This document shows, piece after piece, positions 45,113-53,905 of a stretch of DNA of 64,000 bases (its first letter is position 1; every line of letters begins with the position of its first letter). Origin of the DNA: Pontibacillus yanchengensis. Its GTDB lineage: Bacteria; Bacillota; Bacilli; Bacillales; BH030062. Below the pieces are notes generated by a model. The model was not told the origin of the DNA. It made no database searches and saw nothing but the letters and a program-made list of their open reading frames with translations. Made by a program: the position numbers and the translations under genes. Where the stretch lies: contig NZ_WMEU01000001.1 of assembly GCF_009856295.1 (NCBI RefSeq), positions 1-64,000 of the forward strand. Direction: 5' to 3'.

Positions 45113-45238
45113 TTGGGAAACATACAAATACAAGGTAGTGTTTTAGAGTCAAAGTATATGAACACAAACTTTTCTCTAACTAGAAAAATCGGGAGTGAAG
45201 CTAGAGAGAATCAGATGTTTTTGTATTTGTTTCAATAA
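45113..45238 (+). CDS. Possible 41-residue peptide
   Basis: A TTG-initiated frame (starts MGNIQIQGSVLESK, ends LYLFQ) preceded by gagaggaga. It overlaps the end of the convergent minus-strand gene by 38 bases. A TATACT (45083-45088) could be a -10. No similarity recognised; evidence is the ribosome site only. Confidence 0.3.
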   Translation: MGNIQIQGSVLESKYMNTNFSLTRKIGSEARENQMFLYLFQ

Positions 45239-45605
45239 CTTTTTTAAATTTAATGGCTAAATCGTTATTCCTTATACGAAAGTCTTCTTTTGCTTTTGAT
45301 CGTTCGAGGATATTTATATTTCCTGTGTGGTTGATTGCTTCAATATCAATATAAAAAGGTTGTGCATTTGGACGGTTGATGGTGCCAGAAAGAATTCGCA
45401 GTTGTTCTCTGGTTAGCGACATAATCTCAGCATCTTCCCAAGTAATCTCTCCGTCGTACATATCATCATTATAGACATGAGCAAAGTGCATAGCTTCCAT
45501 CACTGCTTCAGCAGCATCAGCATATGCATTAGGACTTCCTATATTCGTATTCATTAATCCATCTCTTACGACGGGGCGATAGACTGAATCCAATTGATTA
45601 TCCAT
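45201..45605 (-). CDS. Conserved-looking hypothetical protein
   Basis: 134 residues, soluble, acidic in the first half (HVYNDDMYDGEITWEDAEI) and basic near the end. No domain recognised. A ggaggtt site precedes the ATG. It is a single gene on the minus strand between a hydrolase and a HAD gene. Confidence 0.6.
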   Translation of the reverse strand: MDNQLDSVYRPVVRDGLMNTNIGSPNAYADAAEAVMEAMHFAHVYNDDMYDGEITWEDAEIMSLTREQLRILSGTINRPNAQPFYIDIEAINHTGNINILERSKAKEDFRIRNNDLAIKFKKVIETNTKTSDSL

Positions 45606-45808
45606 TTACGAGAACCTCCTAGTGTGTAATCATTTCTATTGTGTAGGGAAACAGTAAAGTTTATACATTTTAACTAGACTGGTTTTGGAATAATGGGCTT
45701 CCAACAAGATAAAATAACTTTTTTCCATAATTCATTCTGTTAATTAACGTATTAACTTGCTAAAATAAGAATTATCTAACATATTGGAATAGATATAGGA
45801 GGGGTAAG

Positions 45809-46939
45809 ATGACAACAAATAAAACGATTTTATTTGATGTAGATGGAGTATTATTAAGTGAAGAGCGATATTTTGATTCCTCGGCCTTAACAGTTTGGGA
45901 AATGCTTTATAGTAAAGAATACATAGGAGTTAATCAAACTATTTTTAACACTAATCTATCAGATGAAGAGATAACGCAGGTTCGTTCTACTGTATTTGAT
46001 AATGATCGTGTCCTTTCTTTTATCAAATCTAGAGGTATTAATGCAAATTGGGATATGGTGTACTTAACTTTATCTCATCAAATTATTGTACTTCTACAAC
46101 AAATTCAGTCAACCGACGAGGAGTTTGTTAGAGAATTTTTAAGTAAAGATATTACCCTTGATTCTCTTCTTAAACTAAATAATAAAGTGCAAAATAGTGT
46201 AGTGACACCTCAATTTCACACATTTGTTGAAGACTTTGAAGAAGGTGAAGCAACAAAGCAAGAATTGTTAACATTCTTAAATGAGATTGCTTATAAGAAA
46301 TTAGGAGTGAAAACGGAAAGTTTTACTCGAAACAGTGAACTCTGGACAATTGGACGTCAGGCATTTCAAGAATGGTATGTAGGTGATGAATTAATCGAAA
46401 AGTCTATTGGTAAGAAGGCAAAGCAACCTGGTAAAAAAGGGTTCATCCAACATGAAATTCCACTTGCGAAAGAGAAAGAACTTCAAGAGTTATTTCAGCA
46501 ATTGCAGTCAGAAAAATGGACAATAGGCGTAGGAACAGGAAGACCTAAATTAGAGACAATCGAACCCTTACGAGCATTAGGACTTCTCGATTATATAGAA
46601 GAGGAACGTATTGTAACAGCTTCAGATGTACTAGAAGCAGAAGAAGCTCATCCAAAAAAAGCACCACTTGCAAAGCCACAACCTTATACGTATATACGTA
46701 GCTGGCTCACTAAACAATCTACCATACAACAAGCTCTAGAATTTACGTTACCTATAAATGAAGAAAAGATTTTCATAGTAGGTGATTCAGTGGCTGATGG
46801 CTTGGCTGCTCAAACAATGGGAGCTACTTTTGTAGCTGTCTTAACAGGATTATCGGGCAAAAAAGCTAGACCTGATTTCGAAAAAATGAATGCTGACTAT
46901 ATCATTGACAATGTTGTTGACCTTTCCACAATTATATAA
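45809..46939 (+). CDS. HAD-superfamily hydrolase
   Basis: 376 residues, unusually long for a HAD phosphatase because of a helical insertion between motifs. Motif I FDVDGVLL (nucleophile Asp), motif II Thr/Gly in GVGTGRPKLETIEPL, motif III Lys/motif IV Asp in FIVGDSVADGLAAQTMGA. Insert residues about 40-230 form a large cap. The substrate is unknown. A strong aggagggg precedes the ATG; a terminator follows. Confidence 0.82.
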   Translation: MTTNKTILFDVDGVLLSEERYFDSSALTVWEMLYSKEYIGVNQTIFNTNLSDEEITQVRSTVFDNDRVLSFIKSRGINANWDMVYLTLSHQIIVLLQQIQSTDEEFVREFLSKDITLDSLLKLNNKVQNSVVTPQFHTFVEDFEEGEATKQELLTFLNEIAYKKLGVKTESFTRNSELWTIGRQAFQEWYVGDELIEKSIGKKAKQPGKKGFIQHEIPLAKEKELQELFQQLQSEKWTIGVGTGRPKLETIEPLRALGLLDYIEEERIVTASDVLEAEEAHPKKAPLAKPQPYTYIRSWLTKQSTIQQALEFTLPINEEKIFIVGDSVADGLAAQTMGATFVAVLTGLSGKKARPDFEKMNADYIIDNVVDLSTII

Positions 46940-46950
46940 TCGTAAAGCAT

Positions 46951-46979
46951 AAAACCGGGGTTAAGTTATCTCCGGTTTT
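46951..46979 (+). terminator. Terminator of the HAD gene
   Basis: Stem aaaccgg/ccggttt, extended by two weaker pairs (g-t, g-c), and five T. Confidence 0.75.
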
Positions 46980-46992
46980 TGTTTTATGCAAA

Positions 46993-47032
46993 TGATAACG
47001 CTTTCACATTTTGTGTTTAAACCACAAAATGT
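46993..47032 (+). promoter_or_regulatory. cre site and inverted repeat upstream of putB
   Basis: TGATAACGCTTTCA (46993-47006) fits the cre consensus TGWNANCGNTNWCA at every fixed position, predicting CcpA carbon catabolite repression. It runs into a perfect dyad acattttgtg-tttaaac-cacaaaatgt (47006-47032), a likely operator, perhaps for PutR, whose gene lies downstream. A second weaker cre-like site (taaaagcgtttcca, 48120-48133, two mismatches) lies between putB and putC. Confidence 0.7.
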
Positions 47033-47180
47033 TCTGTAAATGATTGTGTTCCCATCACGTTGCTAGAATGTTAAGAAAATAGTTATAATTTTGATAACAG
47101 ATAACAAAGAAATAAAACCTACGTTATCCCTTCAACATAGAAAGAGATATCGCTAGAGACGATATGGGGGTGTAGTAATC

Positions 47181-48098
47181 ATGGAAGCATTAAGTAAGAA
47201 TTTTTTTCTTTATTTATCAAACAACTCTGTTCTGGACCGTTTAGCTAAAAAATGGGGTCCGAAATTTGGAGCAGATAAAATCGTAGGTGGGGAAACATTC
47301 GAACAAGCTGTTCCCTTGATTCAACAACTGAATAATCAAGGACTGGACATTACGGTAGATCATCTTGGAGAGTTTGTTTCTTCAGAAGAAGAAGCTCGGA
47401 ACCGAGCAAAAGAATGTGTCGAAACGATTCAAACCATAAGCAGTAATCAACTGCAATCACAAGTCTCAGTGAAACTAACTTCCCTTGGACTTGATATTCG
47501 CCACGATTTAGTTTGGGAGAACATGATTACGATTATGGAAGAAGCCAAGAAACACAACGTGGTGATTACGATTGATATGGAGGATTCAACTCGAACAGAG
47601 AAGACATTAGAAATGTATAAAGCTTTAAAAGAGAAATATGACAACATTGGAACTGTTATACAATCTTATTTATATCGCTCAAGTGAAGACCTGGACGATC
47701 TAAATGCTTATAACCCATATCTTCGCTTAGTTAAAGGCGCTTATAAGGAATCTGGTAAAGTGGCTTTCGTTGAAAAATCCTATGTCGATGATAATTTGAA
47801 ACATTTGATTAAAAAGAATCTTTTAAATGGTAATTATACAGCTGTAGCAAGCCATGATGATGCCATGATTGAATATACAAAATCACTTGCAAAAGAGAAC
47901 AATATCCCATCTGATCAATTTGAATTCCAAATGCTTTATGGCATGAGAAATGATACCCAACTTGCATTATTAAAAGAAGGATATAAAGTAAGAGTGTATC
48001 TACCTTATGGAGATGATTGGTATGGATATTTTATGCGACGTTTAGCCGAAAGACCGGCAAATGTGGCATTTGCAGTGAAAGGTATTTTTAAAAAATAA
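47181..48098 (+). CDS. putB: Proline dehydrogenase
   Basis: 305 residues, monofunctional FAD-dependent PutA/PRODH-type enzyme that oxidises proline to pyrroline-5-carboxylate. Key motifs: VKLTSLGLDI, ITIDMEDSTRTEKTL, RLVKGAYKESGKVAF, ASHDDAMIEY, FQMLYGMRNDTQ and the C-terminal VRVYLPYGDDWYGYFMRRLAERPANV (flavin and substrate binding Arg pair). First gene of the put operon; about 57 bases separate it from putC. Confidence 0.95.
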   Translation: MEALSKNFFLYLSNNSVLDRLAKKWGPKFGADKIVGGETFEQAVPLIQQLNNQGLDITVDHLGEFVSSEEEARNRAKECVETIQTISSNQLQSQVSVKLTSLGLDIRHDLVWENMITIMEEAKKHNVVITIDMEDSTRTEKTLEMYKALKEKYDNIGTVIQSYLYRSSEDLDDLNAYNPYLRLVKGAYKESGKVAFVEKSYVDDNLKHLIKKNLLNGNYTAVASHDDAMIEYTKSLAKENNIPSDQFEFQMLYGMRNDTQLALLKEGYKVRVYLPYGDDWYGYFMRRLAERPANVAFAVKGIFKK

Positions 48099-48155
48099 AG
48101 AATAATGTTAATCTTATGATAAAAGCGTTTCCAAATTAGAAAGGAGAATTATTTT

Positions 48156-49703
48156 ATGTACACACCATTTAAACATGAACCATTTACTGATTTTACTGTA
48201 GAGGAAAATAAAAAAGCTTTTGAAGCTGCCTTAGAGCAAGTGAAAGGTGATTTAAACAAAGATCATGATCTTCTAGTTAATGGCGAACACGTGCAAACAG
48301 AAGATAAAATTATCTCCATCAATCCTGCAAACAAAGAGGAAGTTGTAGGCCGAGTATCAAAAGCGAATCAAGAAATTGCTGAGGAAGCAATGCAAGCTGC
48401 TGTTACTTCATTTGAAGATTGGAGAAAATGGTCTCCTGAAGCTCGTGCCGGTGTTTTCTTCCGCGCTGCAGCTAAAATCCGACGTCGTAAGCATGAATTT
48501 TCCGCTTATCTTGTTTATGAAGTAGGTAAACCTTGGAAGGAAGCAGATGCTGATACGGCAGAAGCAATTGATTTCTTAGAATATTATGCTCGACAAATGA
48601 TAGAACTTGGTGAAGGAAAACATGTAGAAAGTCGTGAAGGTGAACAAAACCGTTATATCTATCAACCTACTGGTGTTGCAGTAGTCATTCCACCATGGAA
48701 CCTAGCATTTGCAATTATGGCTGGTACAACAGTGGCTCCTCTAGTAACTGGTAACACTGTTCTGCTTAAGCCTGCTAGTAATAGTCCGGTAATTGCATCT
48801 AAATTTGTTGAGGTACTTGAAGAATCTGGCCTTCCTAAAGGTGTTTTAAACTTCGTACCTGGTAGTGGTAGAGAAGTTGGGGACTATCTAGTTGATCACC
48901 CTAAAACAGCACTTATTTCATTTACAGGTTCTCGTGAAGTTGGTACACGTATTATCGAGAGAGCATCTAAAGTACAGCCAGGACAAAATCATCTAAAACA
49001 AGTCATCGCTGAAATGGGTGGAAAAGATACGGTTGTCGTAGATAGTAGTGCAGACCTTGATACAGCTGTAGACGCTATTGTTGTATCAGCATTCGGATTC
49101 TCTGGTCAGAAATGTTCCTCTGGTTCCCGTGCTGTTGTACACGAGGACGTCTATGATGAAGTACTGGAACGTGTTGCAAAAGTAACAAGTGAACTTTCCG
49201 TAGGAAATGCTAGTGAATCGAATGTTTACATGGGACCAGTTGTTGACCAAGCTGCATATGAAAAAATAATGGGGTACATGGAAGTAGGTAAAGAAGAAGG
49301 TCGCCTTGTTGTTGGTGGAACAGGTGATGACTCTAAAGGTTACTTTATCCAACCAACTGTTTTTGCGGATCTCGATCCTAAATCTCGTATGCAACAAGAA
49401 GAGATCTTCGGTCCAGTAGTTTGCTTCACAAAAGCAAAAGACTTTGATGAAGCAATTGAAATTGCAAACAACACAGAATACGGTTTAACTGGTGCCGTCA
49501 TTACAGAAGATCGTCAGCATATCGAACGTGCTGCACGTGATTTCCACGTAGGTAACCTATACTTCAACCGTAATTGCACTGGAGCAATTGTTGGATATCA
49601 GCCATTTGGCGGTTTCAAGATGTCAGGAACAGACTCCAAAGCCGGTGGTCCAGATTATCTAGCTCTTCATATGCAAGCAAAAACTATTTCTGAAATGTTA
49701 TAA
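48156..49703 (+). CDS. putC: L-glutamate gamma-semialdehyde (pyrroline-5-carboxylate) dehydrogenase
   Basis: 515 residues, aldehyde dehydrogenase superfamily (RocA/PutC). It turns P5C into glutamate with NAD+, completing proline use. Catalytic Cys in [17 protein letters not shown], Glu in [13 protein letters not shown], cofactor motif [11 protein letters not shown]. aaaggag precedes the ATG. A terminator follows at 49731, so the operon ends here. The transporter gene putP, which follows in B. subtilis, is absent. Confidence 0.95.
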   Translation: MYTPFKHEPFTDFTVEENKKAFEAALEQVKGDLNKDHDLLVNGEHVQTEDKIISINPANKEEVVGRVSKANQEIAEEAMQAAVTSFEDWRKWSPEARAGVFFRAAAKIRRRKHEFSAYLVYEVGKPWKEADADTAEAIDFLEYYARQMIELGEGKHVESREGEQNRYIYQPTGVAVVIPPWNLAFAIMAGTTVAPLVTGNTVLLKPASNSPVIASKFVEVLEESGLPKGVLNFVPGSGREVGDYLVDHPKTALISFTGSREVGTRIIERASKVQPGQNHLKQVIAEMGGKDTVVVDSSADLDTAVDAIVVSAFGFSGQKCSSGSRAVVHEDVYDEVLERVAKVTSELSVGNASESNVYMGPVVDQAAYEKIMGYMEVGKEEGRLVVGGTGDDSKGYFIQPTVFADLDPKSRMQQEEIFGPVVCFTKAKDFDEAIEIANNTEYGLTGAVITEDRQHIERAARDFHVGNLYFNRNCTGAIVGYQPFGGFKMSGTDSKAGGPDYLALHMQAKTISEML

Positions 49704-49730
49704 GACCTAGATACTACTCTAGTTAATCTC

Positions 49731-49767
49731 AAAGCATGTGGCTGTTGGTAGCCACATGCTTTTTTTA
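49731..49767 (+). terminator. Terminator of the put operon
   Basis: 13-bp stem aaagcatgtggct/agccacatgcttt with a 6-base loop and a run of T. Repeat copy C begins 24 bases later. Confidence 0.9.
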
Positions 49768-49790
49768 ATAGTAGTGTTCTATATAAGAGG

Positions 49791-50170
49791 CATAATCTTG
49801 AAGAATTGAAGTCGAGATGATTTGGGTGAGAGGGATGTTTCCGTTGCATTGATAGGAGAAAAAATGAGTGGAGAAATAGCTCGCTTTCCTGAAACCCTTC
49901 GTTTCCCCGCGCAAAAACTGGGATGCCCTTCGGGGTCTCGACACATCCTTTTTCCACGGGCCGCATCCATAATGCATCACATGGACTTGTCATACCACCG
50001 CGATAAAAACATCTGCTCTGGAGCGACTTTCCCTGCTTTCGTAGCGAGAATCGAAAAACAGGGGCTATTTTTGAAAAATAGGAGCGACCGCCCCAATTTC
50101 CTGACACATTTTTGCGTTCGTTTGGTTTAACGGAAACATCGGCATTTGCTATGTGTAAACCCAAATAGTT
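49791..50170. repeat. Mosaic dispersed repeat, copy C (arm types 1 and 3)
   Basis: About 380 bp, non-coding. The left arm (cataatcttgaagaattgaa..., tttccgttg, aatagctcgctttcctg) is type 1, as in copy A's left arm. The right arm, in reverse complement (tttccgttaaaccaaa, gaaattggggcggtcgctcc, cgattctcgctacgaaagc, gggaaagtcgctccagagc), is type 3, as in copy B's left arm. The interior has its own hairpin (ggatg/catcc around cccttcgggg). The outer right boundary is uncertain. Open frames inside on both strands are by-products of high GC. Confidence 0.78.
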
Positions 50171-50395
50171 ATCATTCGTACTTACATATTTAGATTAATG
50201 TAAAGCGAATTACATGAGAATACATTGGTCTGGTCTTATATATCAGTTATCTAACAGTATATAGAAGTGCATAAGAAAGTGTATTTCCTCGTAAAGTTGT
50301 GTAATCTTTAATACATGAAAAATACACATTCCGTCTCGCAAAACTGGCCATGTTTCTCTTCGTCCCAACAAAAGCAAAGGTGTACTAGTAAAAAG

Positions 50396-50511
50396 GAGAC
50401 TTGCCAGCTCGCCGGAAAGACGCAAGTTGTTCCTTGGCCACCTTTTTTCTAACCAAGCAACGGAAACATTTCTCTAACCAAAATTATATCGAATCAATTC
50501 TTCAATAAAAT
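50396..50511. repeat. Mosaic dispersed repeat, solo arm D (type 2)
   Basis: About 116 bp matching the right arm of copy A in the same orientation: cttgccagctcgccgg, gacgc.agttgttcc, tggccacc, caacggaaacatttctct. No matching left arm is obvious, so this looks like a solo or decayed half element. It lies 225 bases from copy C and 165 bases upstream of putR. Confidence 0.75.
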
Positions 50512-50674
50512 GGAACAATAAAACAAAAATAACAAGTTCTAAACTAATGAAAATAAATGTTGCAAATCTTAAACCTTTTTCTTTTGATAGGAAATAGATA
50601 TAATAGGCAGTGCATACAGAAGAAAGTTTCTAATAACAGATATGCATTCAATTGAATAAGAAAGGGAATGCCAT

Positions 50675-51958
50675 GTGGATGCGAAACAGCTTATTTTTCA
50701 AACCGAGGACATACATAAAGCAACAGAACTGATAAGCTCTAGCTTAAAGAAGCCAGTTATTATTGAAAATAAAAATTTCGAACTTATATCATATAGCTCA
50801 TCTTTAGATGAATTTGATCAAACTCAACAAAAAACGATTCTATCTAAAAAATGTCCTATATTTATCATTGATCGCTTGAAGAAGGAAGGAATTGTTCAAA
50901 AACTTGAGAAACAACCAAGCCCGATAAGAGTAGGCCCGATTGAGGAACTGGGCTTTTACCAACGTGTGGTTATAGCTGCACATCATTTACGCCATACAAT
51001 GGGCTATATTTGGATTCAGGAAGCAACAACTCCTCTTCAAGAAGAGGACTTAGCATTTTTAGAAGAGATCACTCCTCATATTGGTAAGCTCATATATGAT
51101 GTGTATAACAAATTAAATGCCTCGGATAGCCGTAAGGATGAATTACTTTGGAAGCTTATACATCAAGAATATGGTAGTGAGCAGCAATTCAGACATGATG
51201 CAACCATTGCGAAACTTACTTTGCCTGAACGTTTTTCTGTACTGATTTTTTCCTTAACCAATCCTCAGCAAAGGTACTTATTAGATTATCTTCAAGAAAT
51301 CGTGAATAAATTTCCAGAAAGAAAACGTATTTACTTATTAAAAACAGAATTTCAGATTGTAATGATTGTTCATGGTAATAGGGGAGATGAAGGCCTGATA
51401 ACCGAAGAAGCTCGCTATGTTATCCATAAAATCAAAGAGCAAATTGGTTACGCAGAATTCTATAGGTTCATGATTGGGCTAGGGAAGGAATATCAGCGAC
51501 TTATCGATGTACGAAAAAGTTTTCTGGAAGCGTTAGAAGTGATCGAAACAGCAAACTTTATTGAACCTAGACCAGAAACAATGCCTCGTGAGTTCTCAAA
51601 ATTAGGAGTATATCGTTACTTAGCTACTTTATATGAAAAAAATAGCTCAGAAGATTACTTTAGTCAGGATCTACTAAAGTTAATCAGTAAAGATATCGAT
51701 AGCCATACCGATTTGTTAAAAACATTAGAAGTGTATCTTGCTAATAATGGTAAAGGTAAACAATCAGCAAATGAACTATTTATACATCCAAATACGCTGA
51801 ATTATCGAATCAAACAAATACTTGAGATTACCAATATTGACTTTAATGATTTTAATATGAAGAGCTATCTATACACGGAATTACTATTATTAAACAACGT
51901 TCCAGCTTACTACAAACGCTATAAAGATGCGATTAAAACAAACTTAGGCAAAGAATAA
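50675..51958 (+). CDS. putR: PucR/CdaR-type regulator, likely PutR
   Basis: 427 residues. N-terminal sensing region, then a C-terminal PucR helix-turn-helix: LEVYLANNGKGKQSANELFIHPNTLNYRIKQILEIT (about residues 345-380), typical of activators that sense small molecules. In B. subtilis PutR (YcgP) activates putBCP in response to proline and is encoded next to it. Here it follows putC but is separated by two repeat elements. Start is GTG 50675 after aaaggga. Its sites may be the dyad upstream of putB. Confidence 0.85.
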   Translation: MDAKQLIFQTEDIHKATELISSSLKKPVIIENKNFELISYSSSLDEFDQTQQKTILSKKCPIFIIDRLKKEGIVQKLEKQPSPIRVGPIEELGFYQRVVIAAHHLRHTMGYIWIQEATTPLQEEDLAFLEEITPHIGKLIYDVYNKLNASDSRKDELLWKLIHQEYGSEQQFRHDATIAKLTLPERFSVLIFSLTNPQQRYLLDYLQEIVNKFPERKRIYLLKTEFQIVMIVHGNRGDEGLITEEARYVIHKIKEQIGYAEFYRFMIGLGKEYQRLIDVRKSFLEALEVIETANFIEPRPETMPREFSKLGVYRYLATLYEKNSSEDYFSQDLLKLISKDIDSHTDLLKTLEVYLANNGKGKQSANELFIHPNTLNYRIKQILEITNIDFNDFNMKSYLYTELLLLNNVPAYYKRYKDAIKTNLGKE

Positions 51959-51962
51959 AACG

Positions 51963-51998
51963 ATGCGCATTTCTCAATGGATTTGCGCTCTTTTCTTT
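51963..51998 (+). terminator. Probable terminator of putR
   Basis: Imperfect stem gcgca/tgcgc with extra A/T pairs, followed by a T-rich tract (tcttttcttttg). Confidence 0.55.
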
Positions 51999-52045
51999 TG
52001 TACCATTAAACAACTTCTAGTAGTCTACTAAAGGAGAGGATATTT

Positions 52046-52588
52046 ATGAAAACTTGGAAAACATTAGACTCAGAATATATTGTTCAGTCACCTTTTGGCA
52101 ATGTTCGGAGAGACAAATGCGAACTTCCAAACGGAAACATCATTGATGACTTTTATGTAAATGAATATAGTGACTGGGTGAATGCGATTGTTATAACAAA
52201 AGAAGAGAAGGTAGTACTTGTAAAACAATACCGACAAGGGGCAAAAGATTTTTTTACGGAAATTCCTGGTGGCATGATTGAAGAAGGGGAGACATATGAA
52301 GCTGGTATATTGAGAGAAGTACAAGAAGAAACCGGTTTTACTTCGGACGATCCCCCTGTATTATTAGGTGAATTTATGGTAAATCCAGCTGAACAAAATA
52401 ATAAAGTTCATACATTTCTTATTTCCAATGCATATCTTGGGTTTCATCAACACCTAGATGAAAACGAAGACATTGAAATAGAGGTAATAGATCTAGAAAC
52501 GATGAAAAAAAGGATCGAACAAGGAAAGCTAACGCAGCTTTTTACGGTAACAGCATATTCCATTGCAGTAGCCAGAGGCCTTGTATAA
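52046..52588 (+). CDS. NUDIX hydrolase (ADP-ribose pyrophosphatase-like)
   Basis: 180 residues. The Nudix box reads GGMIEEGETYEAGILREVQEETGF (G-x5-E-x7-R-E-x2-E-E-x-G), with metal-binding glutamates intact. The sequence after it (ExMVNPAEQNNKVHTFL) resembles YqkG/NudF-type ADP-ribose pyrophosphatases, though substrate is not certain. aaaggagagg precedes the ATG. Confidence 0.85.
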   Translation: MKTWKTLDSEYIVQSPFGNVRRDKCELPNGNIIDDFYVNEYSDWVNAIVITKEEKVVLVKQYRQGAKDFFTEIPGGMIEEGETYEAGILREVQEETGFTSDDPPVLLGEFMVNPAEQNNKVHTFLISNAYLGFHQHLDENEDIEIEVIDLETMKKRIEQGKLTQLFTVTAYSIAVARGLV

Positions 52589-52638
52589 ACATTTTATTCC
52601 TTGTCTTTAGCTTTGAAAATATGAGCGATCATGTGGTT

Positions 52639-53016
52639 CTAGACAGAAAGTAATTGTTCTTCTTCTTGCAATAGGTGGCAATAGACAATAAAGCTGAGCG
52701 CCAACATATCTAATGTTTGAAGTTGCTCAGCGACTATTTCAGGTTTTTTACTCGAGATTTGTTGATCTACTGTATTGTTGTACACAATTTGAGAGAAGAT
52801 GGCATGAAATGATTGCCTTAATTCTTCCTCGACAAAGCTCTTACTAATAAATAAAAATAATAAATAATAATATCTATTTTGTCTTCTTACCGACGTGAAG
52901 ATATGATTACCTAGATTCTGTACAATGTCTTCAACAAATGACGTTTGATTAAGTGGCATATGTTGGAGATATCGTTCAAAAGAATAGACAGCTACTTCTT
53001 TTATCAATTCATCCAT
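52639..53016 (-). CDS. Hypothetical helical protein
   Basis: 125 residues, helical, no recognised domain. The layout (NIVQNL...RRQNRYYYLLFLFISKSF) faintly resembles the ligand domain of TetR regulators without a DNA-binding part. No good ribosome site is visible. Low support other than length and clean intergenic position. Confidence 0.45.
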   Translation of the reverse strand: MDELIKEVAVYSFERYLQHMPLNQTSFVEDIVQNLGNHIFTSVRRQNRYYYLLFLFISKSFVEEELRQSFHAIFSQIVYNNTVDQQISSKKPEIVAEQLQTLDMLALSFIVYCHLLQEEEQLLSV

Positions 53017-53115
53017 ATTCGAAAAGGATAGAAACTACCCTTGCTCACGGCAGCTTCCTTTATTATTTTATTAACACCATTTTTTAAATGCCATCTCTTA
53101 CAATAAAATCTACTA

Positions 53116-53442
53116 TTGCTACCATTATCGGTTCTTCCCCTTTTCTGTAGACAATTTACTCATCCCCTAAAAAGCTTCTATGTATTGTTCGTTATTGGGT
53201 TAATAGTTATAAATGCAATGTTATCTTTAGGAGTTGGCATCTCGATAAAATCAACATTTTTAGAGGATAAAAAGAAGGGGGATATTATGTTGGTAAGCTA
53301 TGTCTTTTTAATTATGTACATTTCAAAACGATTATTGGAGTTATCCCCTCTATTAATGTTCATTTGTTTAACAACTTATGTAATTGTTGGTGTTTTTGCT
53401 ATTAGGGATTATAAAATAAGAACAAGAAGAATTAGGGAATAG
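53116..53442 (+). CDS. Hypothetical membrane protein (start uncertain)
   Basis: A frame of 108 codons with about three membrane segments. The TTG start at 53116 has no ribosome site; a later start (ATG within ...NAMLSLG, about 53218) would leave two or three segments. The C-terminus is basic (YKIRTRRIRE). The next small membrane gene follows after 8 bases with a good ribosome site, suggesting a two-gene unit. Not recognised; may be the remnant of a larger gene. Confidence 0.4.
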   Translation: MLPLSVLPLFCRQFTHPLKSFYVLFVIGLIVINAMLSLGVGISIKSTFLEDKKKGDIMLVSYVFLIMYISKRLLELSPLLMFICLTTYVIVGVFAIRDYKIRTRRIRE

Positions 53443-53450
53443 GAGGAGAG

Positions 53451-53750
53451 GTGCAAAAATTGCAAGATGAATCTGAAATAGGGCAAAAAGTAAGAAATAC
53501 ATTAACTAAAAGTTTGTTATTATTAATTGCCTTGGGACTAGCATATCTCTTAGTTTATAAACTATCTTATCTACCAAATGGATATGAAATAATTTTCCAA
53601 CAACAGAATGTTTTACATATCCAAGAATATAACCTATTTCTTATTCTATATAAATCCTCGAAAGGTGAAAAATTTCTAGGAGAATTAAGCGAGTGGTGTA
53701 AAGGTTTTTTTTGCCTTCTTAACTTTACCGCAAAAACTAGAACGTATTAG
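53451..53750 (+). CDS. Hypothetical small membrane protein
   Basis: 99 residues from GTG 53451 just after aggaggag. One membrane helix (SLLLLIALGLAYLLVYKLSY), then a mixed tail ending FFCLLNFTAKTRTY. No similarity recognised. It immediately follows the other small membrane gene. Confidence 0.45.
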   Translation: MQKLQDESEIGQKVRNTLTKSLLLLIALGLAYLLVYKLSYLPNGYEIIFQQQNVLHIQEYNLFLILYKSSKGEKFLGELSEWCKGFFCLLNFTAKTRTY

Positions 53751-53905
53751 CGAGTTTTTATAAGTATTTCATAAGAATGCAAACGATTTAAAAATATTAC
53801 ATATACCATGACACCCTTTCCCTTGCATGATAGACTTCAGAATAAAGAGTGTGAAATCGCTACCACATGAATGATACAGAGGTTAACAATTAGGGAGTGG
53901 ACATC

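Noticed and set aside
49667-50164. Minus-strand frame of 165 codons and several shorter overlapping frames
   Set aside because: Covers the end of putC, its terminator and repeat copy C. A gene could not plausibly span all three; no ribosome site.
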